Notes: generated by a model from the letters alone, not told the origin. 64,000 nt of DNA from Pelotomaculum schinkii (GCF_004369205.1 NZ_QFGA01000003.1:62001-126000); one strand, 5' to 3'. Shown: positions 52,628-62,716, counted from the first letter of the stretch. A program made the numbers and translations.

Positions 52628-53641
52628 CTAAACGACACTGCCATACCAACGGCTGTAATATTCCTGGTATTCTCCTGATTTAACCCTAACCCACCAGGGT
52701 TTATTGCTTATATACCAGTTAACTGTTTGAGCTATAGCATCATCAAAATCAAAAGACAGCTTCCAACCAAGTTCTTCGCTTATTTTATCTGGATTAATGG
52801 CATAACGCTTGTCGTGTCCCGGGCGGTCTTTAACATAGGTTATTAGTGACTCGGGACGGCCAACCAGGTAGAGGATTTTTTTGATCAGTTCAAGGTTGGA
52901 TACTTGCGTTCCACCACCGATATTATATACTTCTCCAGGTACACCTTTTTCAAGGGCTAATTTTAAACCGTAACAGTGATCGAGAACGTGGATCCAGTCC
53001 CGTACGTTCATCCCGTCACCGTACACAGGGACTTGCTTATTGTCCAATGCATTGGTTATGACTAGTGGAATCAGTTTTTCGGGGAACTGATAGGGTCCGA
53101 AATTATTAGAGCAACGGGTGACAACCACCGGAAGCTGATATGTTTTATAGTATGCGCGGCAAAGTAGATCGGCAGAGGCCTTACTAGCTGAGTAAGGACT
53201 GTTGGGAGCGAGGGGGGTATCTTCTGTGAAAAATCCGTTTACCTCGTCCAAGCTGCCGTAGACTTCGTCAGTGGATACCTGAACGTACTTTTCCACCCCG
53301 TATCGGCGTGAAGCTTCCAGCAATACTTGCGTGCCTGCGATATTGGTTGTGATGAAGGGTGAGGCGTTTTCGATACTCCTGTCAACATGGGATTCAGCAG
53401 CAAAATTAATAACAATTTCAGGCTTGTACTGTGAAAAGATATCATCAACCAGCTTATTATCAGTAATATCCCCACGGATAAATCGGTACCCTGGATGCTT
53501 TTCAATATCTGATAGGTTCTCCAGGTTTCCGGCGTAAGTAAGCTTGTCGAGATTAATTACTTCCCAGTCCCTTTGGGCTAGTATATAATGGATGAAATTG
53601 GAGCCGATAAAGCCGGCCCCGCCTGTTACCAATAGTTTCAT
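52628..53641 (-). CDS. rfbB: dTDP-glucose 4,6-dehydratase
   Basis: 337 residues; second step of dTDP-L-rhamnose synthesis. MKLLVTGGAGFIGSNFIHYIL holds the NAD site; YVQVSTDEVYGSLDE and YSASKASADLL hold the Thr/Asp/Glu and Tyr-x3-Lys catalytic groups. GGAGGCGG just upstream on this strand selects ATG 53641; the frame to 53659 adds six residues without a site. It is the last gene of the minus-strand rfbACDB operon and converges with the AT-rich pair. Confidence 0.95.
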   Translation of the reverse strand: MKLLVTGGAGFIGSNFIHYILAQRDWEVINLDKLTYAGNLENLSDIEKHPGYRFIRGDITDNKLVDDIFSQYKPEIVINFAAESHVDRSIENASPFITTNIAGTQVLLEASRRYGVEKYVQVSTDEVYGSLDEVNGFFTEDTPLAPNSPYSASKASADLLCRAYYKTYQLPVVVTRCSNNFGPYQFPEKLIPLVITNALDNKQVPVYGDGMNVRDWIHVLDHCYGLKLALEKGVPGEVYNIGGGTQVSNLELIKKILYLVGRPESLITYVKDRPGHDKRYAINPDKISEELGWKLSFDFDDAIAQTVNWYISNKPWWVRVKSGEYQEYYSRWYGSVV

Positions 53642-53655
53642 TAAAACCGCCTCCG

Positions 53656-54498
53656 TCAAACCGTTCCTTGTAGGTGTCTCTCTACCGCATTATCCCAATC
53701 TGGCAGGGTGTACCCAATCACTTTCTCTATAGGAAAAGGGTTCAAAACTGAGTTGTGGGGTCTTGCGGCGGGGCGTGGAAAATCCTTTGTTGCGCAAGGA
53801 TTGACTAACGTCTTAAACCCTGCCACCTTAAGAATTTTTTTGGCAAATCCGTACCAAGTTGTATAACCGGTATTAGTGATATGATATGTCCCGTATACAT
53901 GGCTAGCATTGAGGTCAACTAGAGCTTTAGCCAGGTCGACAGTGTAGGTGGGTGCTCCCTGCTGGTCATTTACCACCTTTAGTTCATCCTTTTGTTGAGC
54001 CATGCTATAAATAGTATCTACAAAATTCTTTCCTTCCGGACCGAAAAGCCAGCTTGTACGAACAACAAAAAATTTACCACCTATTTCCCGGACAGCAGCC
54101 TCTCCGAACAGTTTGCTGGCGCCATAAATATTGATTGGACAGGGCGTATCATATATTTGGTATGGTTGCTTGGCTTCGCCATTAAATATATAATCTGTGC
54201 TGATGTGTATTAATGTTGACTCGCAGTGGCGGCAGGCCAGAGCTAAAAAGCGGGGACCCAGTCCATTTACAAGAAAAGCCTTTTCCTGCTCCTGTTCTGC
54301 ACCGTCAACATCGGTATAAGCCGCGCAGTTAACCACGGTATCGGGCCCAATATTTTTTAATATACTTAATACCTGGTTATAGTTTGTAATATCCAGCTCT
54401 TTGTGAGAAGGCAGGTAAACATCAGCGCCCTGTTCCTTATACAAACGGGCTACCTGCTTGCCCAACATACCTGTTGCGCCGGTCACAATTACTTTCAA
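53656..54498 (-). CDS. rfbD: dTDP-4-dehydrorhamnose reductase
   Basis: 280 residues; final step of dTDP-L-rhamnose synthesis. MKVIVTGATGMLGKQVARLY gives the nucleotide site, VNCAAYTDVDGAEQEQEKAFLVN and HISTDYIFNGE are family motifs, and YGASKLFGEAAV has the catalytic Tyr-x3-Lys. The start codon is TTG, overlapping the rfbC stop (TTGA), so the genes are coupled. Confidence 0.95.
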   Translation of the reverse strand: MKVIVTGATGMLGKQVARLYKEQGADVYLPSHKELDITNYNQVLSILKNIGPDTVVNCAAYTDVDGAEQEQEKAFLVNGLGPRFLALACRHCESTLIHISTDYIFNGEAKQPYQIYDTPCPINIYGASKLFGEAAVREIGGKFFVVRTSWLFGPEGKNFVDTIYSMAQQKDELKVVNDQQGAPTYTVDLAKALVDLNASHVYGTYHITNTGYTTWYGFAKKILKVAGFKTLVNPCATKDFPRPAARPHNSVLNPFPIEKVIGYTLPDWDNAVERHLQGTV

Positions 54499-54956
54499 CC
54501 GTGTTTAACCTCCCAGTCATAGGGTATAGAGGGATCGTTGTAAGGCAGGCGGTATTCGTCCGGCTCCTGGTAGTTGTAAAGTTCTGTGGGATAATTGACG
54601 ATTAATGCCGGTTGTCCGGCTTCGGCTGTAAACCCGTGGTAAACCAGGGGTGGAATACGTAAAAGAGTAGGGTTCAACTGGCCTATGTGAAAAACATTCA
54701 CCTTGCCTTTTGTTGGGCTGTCCGGTCTGGGGTCAAAAAGCACTACTTTGGCCATGCCCCAGGGGCAGACGAAGTTGTCAAACTGTTTTTTGTGGTAATG
54801 CCAGGCCTTGTAGACACTTGGGTAGCAGGCTGTCATGTAGGATTGGGCGAAACCCATAAACTCGGGCCAGTCCTTCCTCATCATTTCCATCAGGTAACCG
54901 CGGTCGTCGGGAATGATCTTAAGCTGCTTAATTAATACATCCTTAATTAATTCCAT
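54495..54956 (-). CDS. rfbC: dTDP-4-dehydrorhamnose 3,5-epimerase-like protein
   Basis: 153 residues, shorter than the usual 180-200. IIPDDRGYLMEMMRKDW and AWHYHKKQFDNFVCPWGMAKVVLFDPR show the cupin fold with the His-x-His region. PPLVYHGFTAEAGQPALIVNYPTELYNYQEPDE is the conserved C-terminal half. Many Firmicutes carry such short forms in rhamnose operons. The order rfbA, C, D, B is complete here, so the operon supplies dTDP-L-rhamnose to the glycosyltransferases nearby. Confidence 0.88.
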   Translation of the reverse strand: MELIKDVLIKQLKIIPDDRGYLMEMMRKDWPEFMGFAQSYMTACYPSVYKAWHYHKKQFDNFVCPWGMAKVVLFDPRPDSPTKGKVNVFHIGQLNPTLLRIPPLVYHGFTAEAGQPALIVNYPTELYNYQEPDEYRLPYNDPSIPYDWEVKHG

Positions 54957-54971
54957 GGATATACACCATCC

Positions 54972-56039
54972 TTATAAAGTTACTTCGGCATCGTCCCCTA
55001 AAAAGAGGCGCAGCGCATGATGGTTGGAGTTGCGGCGAAGTACGGAAGCCCCCGTACCGATAAGGCTGTCCTCAATTCGTGGGATTCCGCGCAAAATGCA
55101 CTTTTCCAGTATTACCGAGTGTTCTATATTTACATCTGCAAGATTTGTCTCTGAACCGACGGCGGTAAATGGGCCGATAAAGGAATTGGCAATCAGACAT
55201 TGTTCACCGATGACCACCGGACCACGGATGATACTGTTTATAATTTGAGTGCCGGCCCCAATCTGTACTCTGCCTACAATCTGGCTTAGGTTATCTACTT
55301 TGCCTAACACCTGTGCAGTCGCATATTCATCAAGCACCACACGGTTTGCTTCCAGGATATCATCCTTTTTGCCGGTATCCAGCCACCATCCGTTGAGTTG
55401 CCTGGCGCTTACCATCTTATCCATATTAAGAAGCTCCTGAATAGCATCGGTTATTTCCAGCTCTCCGCGCCAAGATGGTTTGATCCTTTCTATCGCCTTG
55501 TGAATTAAGGGGCTGAACAGGTAAATTCCTACCAGCGCCAGATTGCTGGGGGGATTAGTTGGTTTTTCAATGAGCTGCCGGACATGTTGCTGACTATCTA
55601 CTACCGCAACGCCAAACGCTTTTGGATTGGGTACTTCCTTTAATAAAATCAAGGCGTCGGAGGGGTCCTGGTTAAATTGGGTGACCAACTCGCTTACGCC
55701 GCCCTGGATCAGGTTGTCCCCTAAAAACATTAGAAAGGGTTCATCCTCCAAAAAACCATGGGCTGTTTTGACTGCGTGAGCCAACCCCGCTGGATAATCC
55801 TGCATTATGTAGGTTGCTGTAACCCCCCAGTTTTCACCGTTGCCGAGGGAAGCCTGAATCTTATCTCCGGTCTCAGGTGATATGATGACGCCAACTTCCT
55901 TGATCCCTGCTGCTGCTACCTGTTCCATGACAAAGTGCAGTACGGGCTTGTTTGCAACGGGGACCAGCTGCTTGGCCATGGTATGGGTTAGAGGCCTCAA
56001 TCTGGTTCCTTTCCCGCCTGCCAGTATTAGTGCTTTCAT
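54972..56039 (-). CDS. rfbA: Glucose-1-phosphate thymidylyltransferase, long form
   Basis: 355 residues; first step of dTDP-sugar synthesis. [32 protein letters not shown] is the nucleotidyltransferase signature. [10 protein letters not shown] holds the metal Asp. Residues about 245-350 form a left-handed beta-helix ([36 protein letters not shown]). This is the longer RmlA type found in actinobacteria, archaea and some Firmicutes, unlike the 290-residue enteric enzyme. ATG 56039 with GGAGAG upstream is chosen over 56045. It is the first gene of the rfb operon, divergent from the sugar transferase. Confidence 0.93.
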   Translation of the reverse strand: MKALILAGGKGTRLRPLTHTMAKQLVPVANKPVLHFVMEQVAAAGIKEVGVIISPETGDKIQASLGNGENWGVTATYIMQDYPAGLAHAVKTAHGFLEDEPFLMFLGDNLIQGGVSELVTQFNQDPSDALILLKEVPNPKAFGVAVVDSQQHVRQLIEKPTNPPSNLALVGIYLFSPLIHKAIERIKPSWRGELEITDAIQELLNMDKMVSARQLNGWWLDTGKKDDILEANRVVLDEYATAQVLGKVDNLSQIVGRVQIGAGTQIINSIIRGPVVIGEQCLIANSFIGPFTAVGSETNLADVNIEHSVILEKCILRGIPRIEDSLIGTGASVLRRNSNHHALRLFLGDDAEVTL

Positions 56040-56315
56040 AAGCAACTCTCCAAATCGTGATTATGCGTGAACAATGTAAGGTCTAATACATTGTAAGATC
56101 TAGTACATTTGTAATACATTCGTGAAGAGTCCAAAATCCCCTTTTTTTTTTGTCAGTTAGTAATGCATAGAGTCATTCCTTAAATTGTAATTAGGGCATT
56201 AGCAAATACTAGACTTTTGCTTTAACGTTGAATCAGCTATGACCCTAAAGGAAATGCAGCAATTTTGACGAAATAAAGAAATTACATAGTTCAAGAAAAT
56301 ACCGGGGAGATTACA

Positions 56316-57734
56316 ATGCAAATCCTTAATCGCAAAACCTTATTATTTAAGCTGCTGTTTGTCCTAGTCGACATCTTTCTGATTCATCTCGGATACCTGC
56401 TGGCCTTTTTTATGAAGTTCGGCTGGACTATACCCGATGAAAACCTTACGCCTTACCTCAACACCTGGCCCGGGCTCACACTCTCCGCCCTATCGCTGTT
56501 TTATTTTTACAAACTGTATGGCGGTTACCGCTGGCGCTGGGGTGAAGTATTTGCTTCTTTAGTCTGTGTTATCCTCTTCCAGGCTATGGCCGCCATGGCC
56601 CTGTCCTTTTTATTCCGTGGTTTTGCTTTTCCCCGCACCGTGCTACTGACGGCTCCGCTCATTCAACTTGTTCTATTGTCTCTATGGCGCAGGGCGGCCT
56701 GGCATCTGGAAAGAAGGCTCCAAGAGGCTGTAAGAGTTATTGTTGTCGGACAACCCCACGAGGCGGCGGCGCTGGCTGAAAAGCTAGAGGCTGCTACAGA
56801 CGGGGCTATTAGAGTTGCCGGCCTTGTAGTTGGCGCCGATCTCCAAACAGGTCTTTCGGAATATCATGATAAGGCTGATAATTATGATAAGCATTGTAGC
56901 ACTTTGGCTGGTTGGCCGGTGCTGGGGGATGTCTCCGGATTCAACGGCTGTCTCGATACCGTTAACCCGGATAAAATTTTTGTCTGTTCATCTCTCTCCC
57001 AGGAACAAAAAGTCGAGGTGGTTTATGCCTGCGTTGACAGGGATAAAAAGGTTCTCCTGGTACCTGACCTATACGGGATTATGCTGGCCCAGGCCAGGCT
57101 TGATCAGGTTGACGATGTGCCGGTCTTTACGATTGGCCGTTTAAATATACCGGAGGAATCTCTAATTATAAAAAGGTTGATGGATATTGTACTTTCCATG
57201 ATTGCCGTGATAATAACCGCGCCCTTGAATATTCTTGTTGCAGTTGCTATTAAGCTTGAAACCCCGGGGCCGGTTTTTTATCTGCAAAAACGCCTGACTT
57301 TGCAAGGTAAGCCTTTTTATCTGTATAAGTTCAGAACTATGGTGGTAAATGCCGAACAGGAAAGCGGCCCTGTACTTGCTACGGAAAAGGATCCTCGAAT
57401 TACCAGGGTGGGACGCTTTTTGAGGGGAACGAGGATTGATGAAATTCCTCAGTTGTTAAACGTTTTAAAAGGTGATATGAGCATCGTCGGACCCCGCCCG
57501 GAAAGACCTTTTTTTGTTAACGAACTAATTAAGGATACACCCGAATACGCCTACCGGATGAATGTCAAGTCCGGTATAACGGGCTTGGCCCAAATTGCCG
57601 GAAGATACAGCACCAGCCCGGAGAATAAACTGAAGTACGACCTCCTCTATACCAAGTCGTACTCTCTCTCGAGAGACTTAGCTATACTGTTGCAGACTGT
57701 CAAAGTGATTTTAATGAAGGACAGAGCTTCTTAA
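56316..57734 (+). CDS. Undecaprenyl-phosphate sugar phosphotransferase (exopolysaccharide initiating)
   Basis: 472 residues. Four N-terminal membrane helices (about 10-130), a CoA-binding-like middle (RVIVVGQPHEAAALAEKLEA near 140) and a fifth helix at about 292-312. The catalytic C-terminus has the bacterial sugar transferase pattern: KRLMDIVLSMIAVIITAPLNI, FYLYKFRTMVVNAE, GRFLRGTRIDEIPQLLNVLKGDMSIVGPRPERP and KSGITGLAQIAGR. It attaches the first sugar-phosphate to undecaprenyl phosphate and so starts polymer synthesis. CGGGGAG precedes the ATG. Confidence 0.94.
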   Translation: MQILNRKTLLFKLLFVLVDIFLIHLGYLLAFFMKFGWTIPDENLTPYLNTWPGLTLSALSLFYFYKLYGGYRWRWGEVFASLVCVILFQAMAAMALSFLFRGFAFPRTVLLTAPLIQLVLLSLWRRAAWHLERRLQEAVRVIVVGQPHEAAALAEKLEAATDGAIRVAGLVVGADLQTGLSEYHDKADNYDKHCSTLAGWPVLGDVSGFNGCLDTVNPDKIFVCSSLSQEQKVEVVYACVDRDKKVLLVPDLYGIMLAQARLDQVDDVPVFTIGRLNIPEESLIIKRLMDIVLSMIAVIITAPLNILVAVAIKLETPGPVFYLQKRLTLQGKPFYLYKFRTMVVNAEQESGPVLATEKDPRITRVGRFLRGTRIDEIPQLLNVLKGDMSIVGPRPERPFFVNELIKDTPEYAYRMNVKSGITGLAQIAGRYSTSPENKLKYDLLYTKSYSLSRDLAILLQTVKVILMKDRAS

Positions 57735-57741
57735 ATTCTGT

Positions 57742-57785
57742 AAAAACTAACCGCTCCTGGATTACTGATGTCGGTTAGTTTTTTT
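57742..57785 (+). terminator. Intrinsic terminator after the sugar transferase
   Basis: AAAAACTAACCG (57742-57753) pairs with CGGTTAGTTTTT (57772-57783), ending in a T run. It lies between convergent genes and can serve the plus strand. Confidence 0.88.
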
Positions 57786-57816
57786 ATGTTGCTCATGATT
57801 TTGAGCTTTGTTCTAC

Positions 57817-60210
57817 CTATTCCAGGATCTCAAGATTTTTGAGACTTTCGTAACTATTAGCAATCTGTGGCGACAATTCCTTGGCTTGTTCCAATAAGTC
57901 TCTTGCTTCCTGGGCCTTGCCCTGCTTGTCTTTCAATAAACTGAGCCAGACTGCCGCTTCTCCCTTGTTATTCTCGTCCTGCATGGCGGTCTGCAAATAG
58001 GTTTCGGCTTCCGGCCACATCCCCAGTAAATACAGGGAGGAACCTGCGTTTAAGCTGACCGCTGGTGTTGCGGACAACATAGGGGCGTCCTTCCAGAGCC
58101 GTTTTTCCTGGTCACTTAAGCTGTTCACCCGGCTCTTAATCAACTCTGGCACCCCAATCGCCTTGACAAAGTTATCTTTGGCCAGGTCCTTCTTGCCGTC
58201 GATTAATTCCATATAGCCACCTAGAAAGTAAATTCGAGACAGAACCTCGTACCACTGAATTTGAAATGGGGCCAGGGTTAAAGAACGCTCAGCGTTTAGG
58301 ACTGCTTCATCGTAATTTTTACTATTGAAATAAAGGTTGGCCAGATCAGTATAAAGGGCAGGATTGTACCGGTTCAGATTAATGGCTTGTTCTAACTGGG
58401 CGATAGCTTCATCAGTTTTTCCCTGCTGCTGGTAGATGCGGGATAGATTGCTGTAATACAAGTAGTTGACCGGGTTGTAGGCGATTGCTTCCTCCATATA
58501 GGCAACCGCCTTGTTGCCGTCTTGTTTTTGAAGGGATTTGCCCGCCTCTGCAGCTTTATAATTGCTCCAGGCCAGACAACCTGCAAAAACCATGATTACC
58601 AGGGCTGCGACTGAGGCTCCGGCTAAAACCGTGTTATTGGCAGGTACATATTTTTTACCCTTTCTTGCATCTTGCTTTTTGCCGGACAGTGCGGGGGAGA
58701 CAGTCAGTCCGAACATCATCCACAGCACCAGGGTAATGGCCGAGAGAGAAAGGTCAAAGTCAATGACAGCATGGAGTCCGAGCATGACGGCGGCAGACGT
58801 GATGGTTAGGACCAGGGCCTGCCGGGGGGCATTGCTTTTGGCCCCGTGGTAAAGCCGGTGGGTCAGGTAGAGGAAACTGCCCCAAATACCGAGCACCACC
58901 AGGATGCCAAGAACCCCGGTTTCTACCATTACCTGGAAGTAATAACCGTGCACCTGGTTGGAGTTATACAGGTAGCTCTGGTAGGAGCGGTAGGCTGCCT
59001 CCCAACCACCGCCGCCCCAGCCGAGGATTGGGCGCTCTTTAAACATTTTCATAGCGTCCTGGAAAAAGTAAAAGCGTTCGGAAGCATTGCGCAACCTGAG
59101 GTCCTCAATAATATTTTTTGCAGTGTCGCTGTGGGTGTTGATATAAAATCCGCTGAAAATACAACCTGCTGTAACCACCAGAAGCAGGGCTGCCAGGAGC
59201 ACTGTTTTATGGGCGGCTATCCAGGTCAGCAACCCTTTTCTTTCCGCCAGGTGGTAAAGAGCCTGGCCGGCCCACGCCAGGGCGAGTCCAACCGCTATCC
59301 ACAGCCAGGCGATGCCTTGGTGTCCACCAGTGGCGGCATTTAAGAACATGATGGTGGCCAGGAGAGAGGGCGGACTAAACAGTGTAAAATGGATGATCAC
59401 CGGGATTCTGCTGCCCCTGGGCAGGCCAATAATAAAAATTAACAGGACTATTCCGAAAACCAGCAGGCCACCGTTGGACCTGGTACCAAGCAGCACCGTA
59501 AACAGCAGGAAATTACCTGTCGCGTAAAGATACTGGATCCAATTTCCTTTCGACCAGGCTGCTCCCATTTTGTTCCCGGACGCGGCCGGTATTTCAAGTC
59601 CCGGTTTCCTCCAGAGGTAAAGTCCAATGAATAGCACCGCCGCCAGGTAGCTGGCTAACGCGTTGGGGTACTGCAGGGTTGAGTAGATGCGGCCATCCAG
59701 AAAGCCATCTTTTATAGATATTATCCCTGTGGCCGTGGCCAGTCCGGCCAGGGCCACCCCTATAGCGCTAAAGTATACGACATGGAGGATGGAGGTGACG
59801 TCTTTAGCGTTGTTGACCAGTCTTGAGACAAGCCAGAAGGTAATAAAATATAAGGTGGTCTTGACAATTTCGTTCACTGCGACCCCGTAAGCAACCGCCT
59901 GAAAAGCCGACACCAGGTAAACAACCGGTAGCGCCAGAGCAAAGTAGTCCAGGGGATGTGAGAGAAAGTTGTTGTCACGTTTGGACCATTTCCAGAGCCA
60001 GGCCAACCAGAAAACAACCCCGGCAAAAATTAGAGCCCGTTCCTGTTCGGGCTGAAAGAAGAGACCCCTAAAATAAGGTGGCAGGAACAGTAAGATAGCT
60101 AAGCCCCAAAAAGCTAATTGGTGGGTCCACTCCACTGGGCTTTCCTGCGTCTTTTTAGGAACAGTGGGTGTCTTTTTTGTTATATTTGACTTGGTTACAG
60201 TTTTGGCCAT
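57817..60210 (-). CDS. O-antigen ligase/polymerase-like membrane protein with TPR domain
   Basis: 797 residues. Residues about 30-520 hold a dozen or so membrane helices. The Wzy_C/O-antigen-ligase signature is near 395-450 (FKERPILGWGGGGWEAAYRSYQSYLYNSNQVHGYYFQVMVETGVLGIL). After a last helix (near 535) the C-terminus is a tetratricopeptide array (MEEAIAYNPVNYLYYSNLSRIYQQQGKTDEAIAQLEQAINLNRYNPALYTDLANLYFNSKNYDEAVLNAE). Gram-positive members with TPRs probably ligate or polymerise surface glycans onto proteins or lipid. It converges with the sugar transferase gene. Confidence 0.9.
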   Translation of the reverse strand: MAKTVTKSNITKKTPTVPKKTQESPVEWTHQLAFWGLAILLFLPPYFRGLFFQPEQERALIFAGVVFWLAWLWKWSKRDNNFLSHPLDYFALALPVVYLVSAFQAVAYGVAVNEIVKTTLYFITFWLVSRLVNNAKDVTSILHVVYFSAIGVALAGLATATGIISIKDGFLDGRIYSTLQYPNALASYLAAVLFIGLYLWRKPGLEIPAASGNKMGAAWSKGNWIQYLYATGNFLLFTVLLGTRSNGGLLVFGIVLLIFIIGLPRGSRIPVIIHFTLFSPPSLLATIMFLNAATGGHQGIAWLWIAVGLALAWAGQALYHLAERKGLLTWIAAHKTVLLAALLLVVTAGCIFSGFYINTHSDTAKNIIEDLRLRNASERFYFFQDAMKMFKERPILGWGGGGWEAAYRSYQSYLYNSNQVHGYYFQVMVETGVLGILVVLGIWGSFLYLTHRLYHGAKSNAPRQALVLTITSAAVMLGLHAVIDFDLSLSAITLVLWMMFGLTVSPALSGKKQDARKGKKYVPANNTVLAGASVAALVIMVFAGCLAWSNYKAAEAGKSLQKQDGNKAVAYMEEAIAYNPVNYLYYSNLSRIYQQQGKTDEAIAQLEQAINLNRYNPALYTDLANLYFNSKNYDEAVLNAERSLTLAPFQIQWYEVLSRIYFLGGYMELIDGKKDLAKDNFVKAIGVPELIKSRVNSLSDQEKRLWKDAPMLSATPAVSLNAGSSLYLLGMWPEAETYLQTAMQDENNKGEAAVWLSLLKDKQGKAQEARDLLEQAKELSPQIANSYESLKNLEILE

Positions 60211-60380
60211 TGGATATCTCCTCTAATAGTAGTATATTATCTACAAGTATCTACAAGGTAAGGCTGCGAAAAATTGAAATTTATCTGGGCAATAGTTCTA
60301 CGCATTATCGCAATTTACCTGCCGTTTGGGTTTAATTATACTACCCGGAAATGACTTTTTGTGGAAGATTGGTGAATAAT

Positions 60381-61109
60381 ATGAGAATTGATTTAATTCC
60401 AACAGCCGACGAGATCAAAAAAGAAACTCTGTCAGGTCAAACCGCCATCGCCCTGGATATACTAAGGGCCACCAGCACCATTGTTACAGCAATGGCCTGT
60501 GGTTGCCGGGAGATGGTGCCGGTAGAAACTGTGGTGGAGGCATTATCCACTGTACAAAAACGGCCGGATGTTATTCTGGGAGGTGAAAGGGAAAGCCTCC
60601 TGATCCCTGGATTTCATCTTGGGAACTCCCCTCTTGAATACACCCGTGAAAAAGTGGGAGGCAAGGTAGTGGTTCTTACCACCACTAACGGGACCAGGGC
60701 CATCCGCAGGGCTGCTGTGGGAAGCGGGGAAGTTTTAATCGGCAGTGTGTTGAATGCCGGAGCCGTGGCTAGAGAAGCTCTAAATACAGGACGGGACATA
60801 GTGTTTATTTGCGCGGGCACCAGAGGAGAGTTTTCACTGGAAGACACGGTGGCAGCGGGGTTGATTATGATGGAATTATACAACCTGAGCGGCGGAAACA
60901 CTGTTTTACCAGGCTCCGATCTTGCTGTGGCCGCCTGGCGTCTGGGAGAATTCTATGCGCACAATCCCCTGCAAGCTTTGTACGACTCCCTACACGGCCA
61001 AAAACTGGCTGGTATGGGTTTAGCTGCCGATATGGAATGGTGTGCCCGATTGAATTGCTATGACTTAGTACCTGCCTACCAGAGAGACACTATTATCGTC
61101 AAATCATAG
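60381..61109 (+). CDS. comB: 2-phosphosulfolactate phosphatase-like protein ComB
   Basis: 242 residues. MRIDLIPTADEIKKETLSGQTAIALDILRATSTIVTAMACG is the family N-terminus, and VVLTTTNGTRAI and ICAGTRGEFSLEDTVAAGLI are further conserved stretches. ComB makes sulfolactate on the coenzyme M route in methanogens; in bacteria it may serve sulfolactate or spore-related metabolism. ATG 60381 is preferred over the frame from 60351. It is isolated from other sulfonate genes in the window. Confidence 0.88.
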   Translation: MRIDLIPTADEIKKETLSGQTAIALDILRATSTIVTAMACGCREMVPVETVVEALSTVQKRPDVILGGERESLLIPGFHLGNSPLEYTREKVGGKVVVLTTTNGTRAIRRAAVGSGEVLIGSVLNAGAVAREALNTGRDIVFICAGTRGEFSLEDTVAAGLIMMELYNLSGGNTVLPGSDLAVAAWRLGEFYAHNPLQALYDSLHGQKLAGMGLAADMEWCARLNCYDLVPAYQRDTIIVKS

Positions 61110-61169
61110 CCCTGGCAAGCCCTTATTTTGAGACGGCTTGGGAATGTACTCGGGTCATATCTTAATACC

Positions 61170-61198
61170 TTGCCATCGTCGATTCTATATGATAAAAT
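61170..61198 (+). promoter_or_regulatory. Promoter of tRNA-Val
   Basis: TTGCCA at 61170-61175 and TAAAAT at 61193-61198 with 17 bases between, 32 bases before the tRNA. Confidence 0.7.
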
Positions 61199-61230
61199 AG
61201 TAATCACTCCAAATGAGATTAATTAAATAT

Positions 61231-61305
61231 GGGGGTGTAGCTCAGCGGGAGAGCGCTTGACTCACATTCAAGAGGCCACTGGTTCGAAACCAGTCATCCC
61301 CACCA
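61231..61305 (+). tRNA. tRNA-Val (anticodon CAC)
   Basis: Acceptor GGGGGTG/CATCCCC (one G-U), D stem GCTC/GAGC, anticodon stem CTTGA/TCAAG with loop CTCACAT (anticodon CAC, reading GTG), T stem ACTGG/CCAGT with TTCGAAA, then A and an encoded CCA. Confidence 0.96.
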
Positions 61306-61312
61306 TGAAAAC

Positions 61313-61334
61313 AAAAGCCCCTTGTGGGCTTTTT
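61313..61334 (+). terminator. Intrinsic terminator after tRNA-Val
   Basis: AAAAGCCC (61313-61320) pairs with GGGCTTTT (61326-61333), followed by T residues. Confidence 0.88.
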
Positions 61335-61452
61335 GCTTTTATAGTTCAGGTTTAAAGTATTACACAACCATCACCTTCCCGTGTAATGTGGATATGGTAT
61401 TCCCTCTTGAGGCGGAATGTGATAAAGTTGGAAAAAAACCGAGGGTGTTTAT

Positions 61453-62616
61453 GTGAAACCGGTCAGAATTTTATATATCATAACCTTATCGGAAATTGGC
61501 GGGGCGCAAAAGGTAGTATATCATCTTGCCGCCGGGTTGGAACCCGGTCTTTTTGATATAGCTGTGGCTTGCGCGCCTGGTGGTGAATTAGTCGGCTGGT
61601 TGCGCGGCTTGCCGGAAACAATAGAGGTTTTTGAGCTTCCGGAACTAAAAAGAGACATCTCGCCTCTGGACGATTTCAAAGCCTTGTGGAAGCTCTATTC
61701 CATAATCAGAAAAGGAAATTTTGATATTGTTCACTGCCACAGCTCCAAGGCTGGTATACTGGGGAGGTTAGCCGCCAGGCTGGCTGGAGTCCCTGCTATT
61801 TACTTCACCGCCCACGGCTGGGGACTTCATGCATATCAGAACTGGGTTGCCAGGCTGTTTTTCATCTGGGCGGAAAGGTTGGCCGGGACGGTTAGCACAA
61901 AAGTGATCTGCGTTTCGGAAGCAGATTTAATAAAGGGGAAAGCATTAAAGCTTGCTCCCGCCGAAAAGTTTACCTTGATTCATAACGGTCTACCCGAGCC
62001 TGATCAAAATGATGGCTTGCTGCGAGGGGAATTTGGATTTAGCAAGGAAGACATGGTTATAGGAACGGTGGCTCGCCTGGCCCCTCAGAAAGACCCGATA
62101 TTTTTGTTGCAGGTGGCAGAGAGGATATTGAGTCGGCAAAACAGCTATGCGGGCCAACGACAGCCTTTTTTTGTGATGATCGGTGACGGACCGCTCAGGT
62201 CAAGCTGCAAGGCATATCTTACGGCAAAGGGGATTGACAAGAGTGTCTTTCTGCTGGGTTCGCGTGAGGAAGCGGCATGTCTGATGCGGGACTTCGATGT
62301 CTTCGTCCTCTTTTCACGTTGGGAGGGACTGCCGCTGACCATCATTGAGGCGATGCTGGGGGGGTGCCCGGTTGCAGCCACCAAGGTCGGGGGTGTCAGT
62401 GAGCTGGTGGAGGATGGGAAGACGGGTCTTTTAATCGACGAATCCGACCTGGCTGCGGCTGAAGCTGCTCTCATGGACTTGATTGCCAATCCTCCCAGGC
62501 GCCGGGCTATGGGTAAAGCTGGTAGGGAGCGTGCTCTGCGACTGTTCAGCATAGATAAAATGATTCAAAAGTACAGGGATCTGTACCTTGAGCGTCTCCC
62601 GGGTTGCAGGCAATAG
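61453..62616 (+). CDS. Glycosyltransferase family 4
   Basis: 387 residues, GTG start after GAGGGTG (61441-61447); the ATG at 61451 stops at once. VRILYIITLSEIGGAQKVVYHLAAGL is the acceptor-side N-terminus. IGTVARLAPQKDPIFLLQVAERI, FFVMIGDGPLRSSCKAYL and FDVFVLFSRWEGLPLTIIEAMLGGCPVAATKVGGVSELVEDGKTGLL form the donor site with the E-x7-E motif (near 286-294). It may belong to the same glycan pathway though it is separated by comB and tRNA-Val. Confidence 0.92.
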   Translation: MKPVRILYIITLSEIGGAQKVVYHLAAGLEPGLFDIAVACAPGGELVGWLRGLPETIEVFELPELKRDISPLDDFKALWKLYSIIRKGNFDIVHCHSSKAGILGRLAARLAGVPAIYFTAHGWGLHAYQNWVARLFFIWAERLAGTVSTKVICVSEADLIKGKALKLAPAEKFTLIHNGLPEPDQNDGLLRGEFGFSKEDMVIGTVARLAPQKDPIFLLQVAERILSRQNSYAGQRQPFFVMIGDGPLRSSCKAYLTAKGIDKSVFLLGSREEAACLMRDFDVFVLFSRWEGLPLTIIEAMLGGCPVAATKVGGVSELVEDGKTGLLIDESDLAAAEAALMDLIANPPRRRAMGKAGRERALRLFSIDKMIQKYRDLYLERLPGCRQ

Positions 62617-62685
62617 AATAGTACTGAAATGCGATGGCGAATGCATGAAAGAATGTGCGAATGATCTGTCGATAATGCGGCGCCG

Positions 62686-62707
62686 CCGCCCGGTGTAAGC
62701 CGGGCGG
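62686..62707 (+). terminator. Hairpin between convergent genes
   Basis: CCGCCCGG (62686-62693) pairs with CCGGGCGG (62700-62707), then TTGATTTTT. Terminates the glycosyltransferase gene; it lies 10 bases past the stop of the DUF1015 gene on the other strand. Confidence 0.85.
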
Positions 62708-62716
62708 TTGATTTTT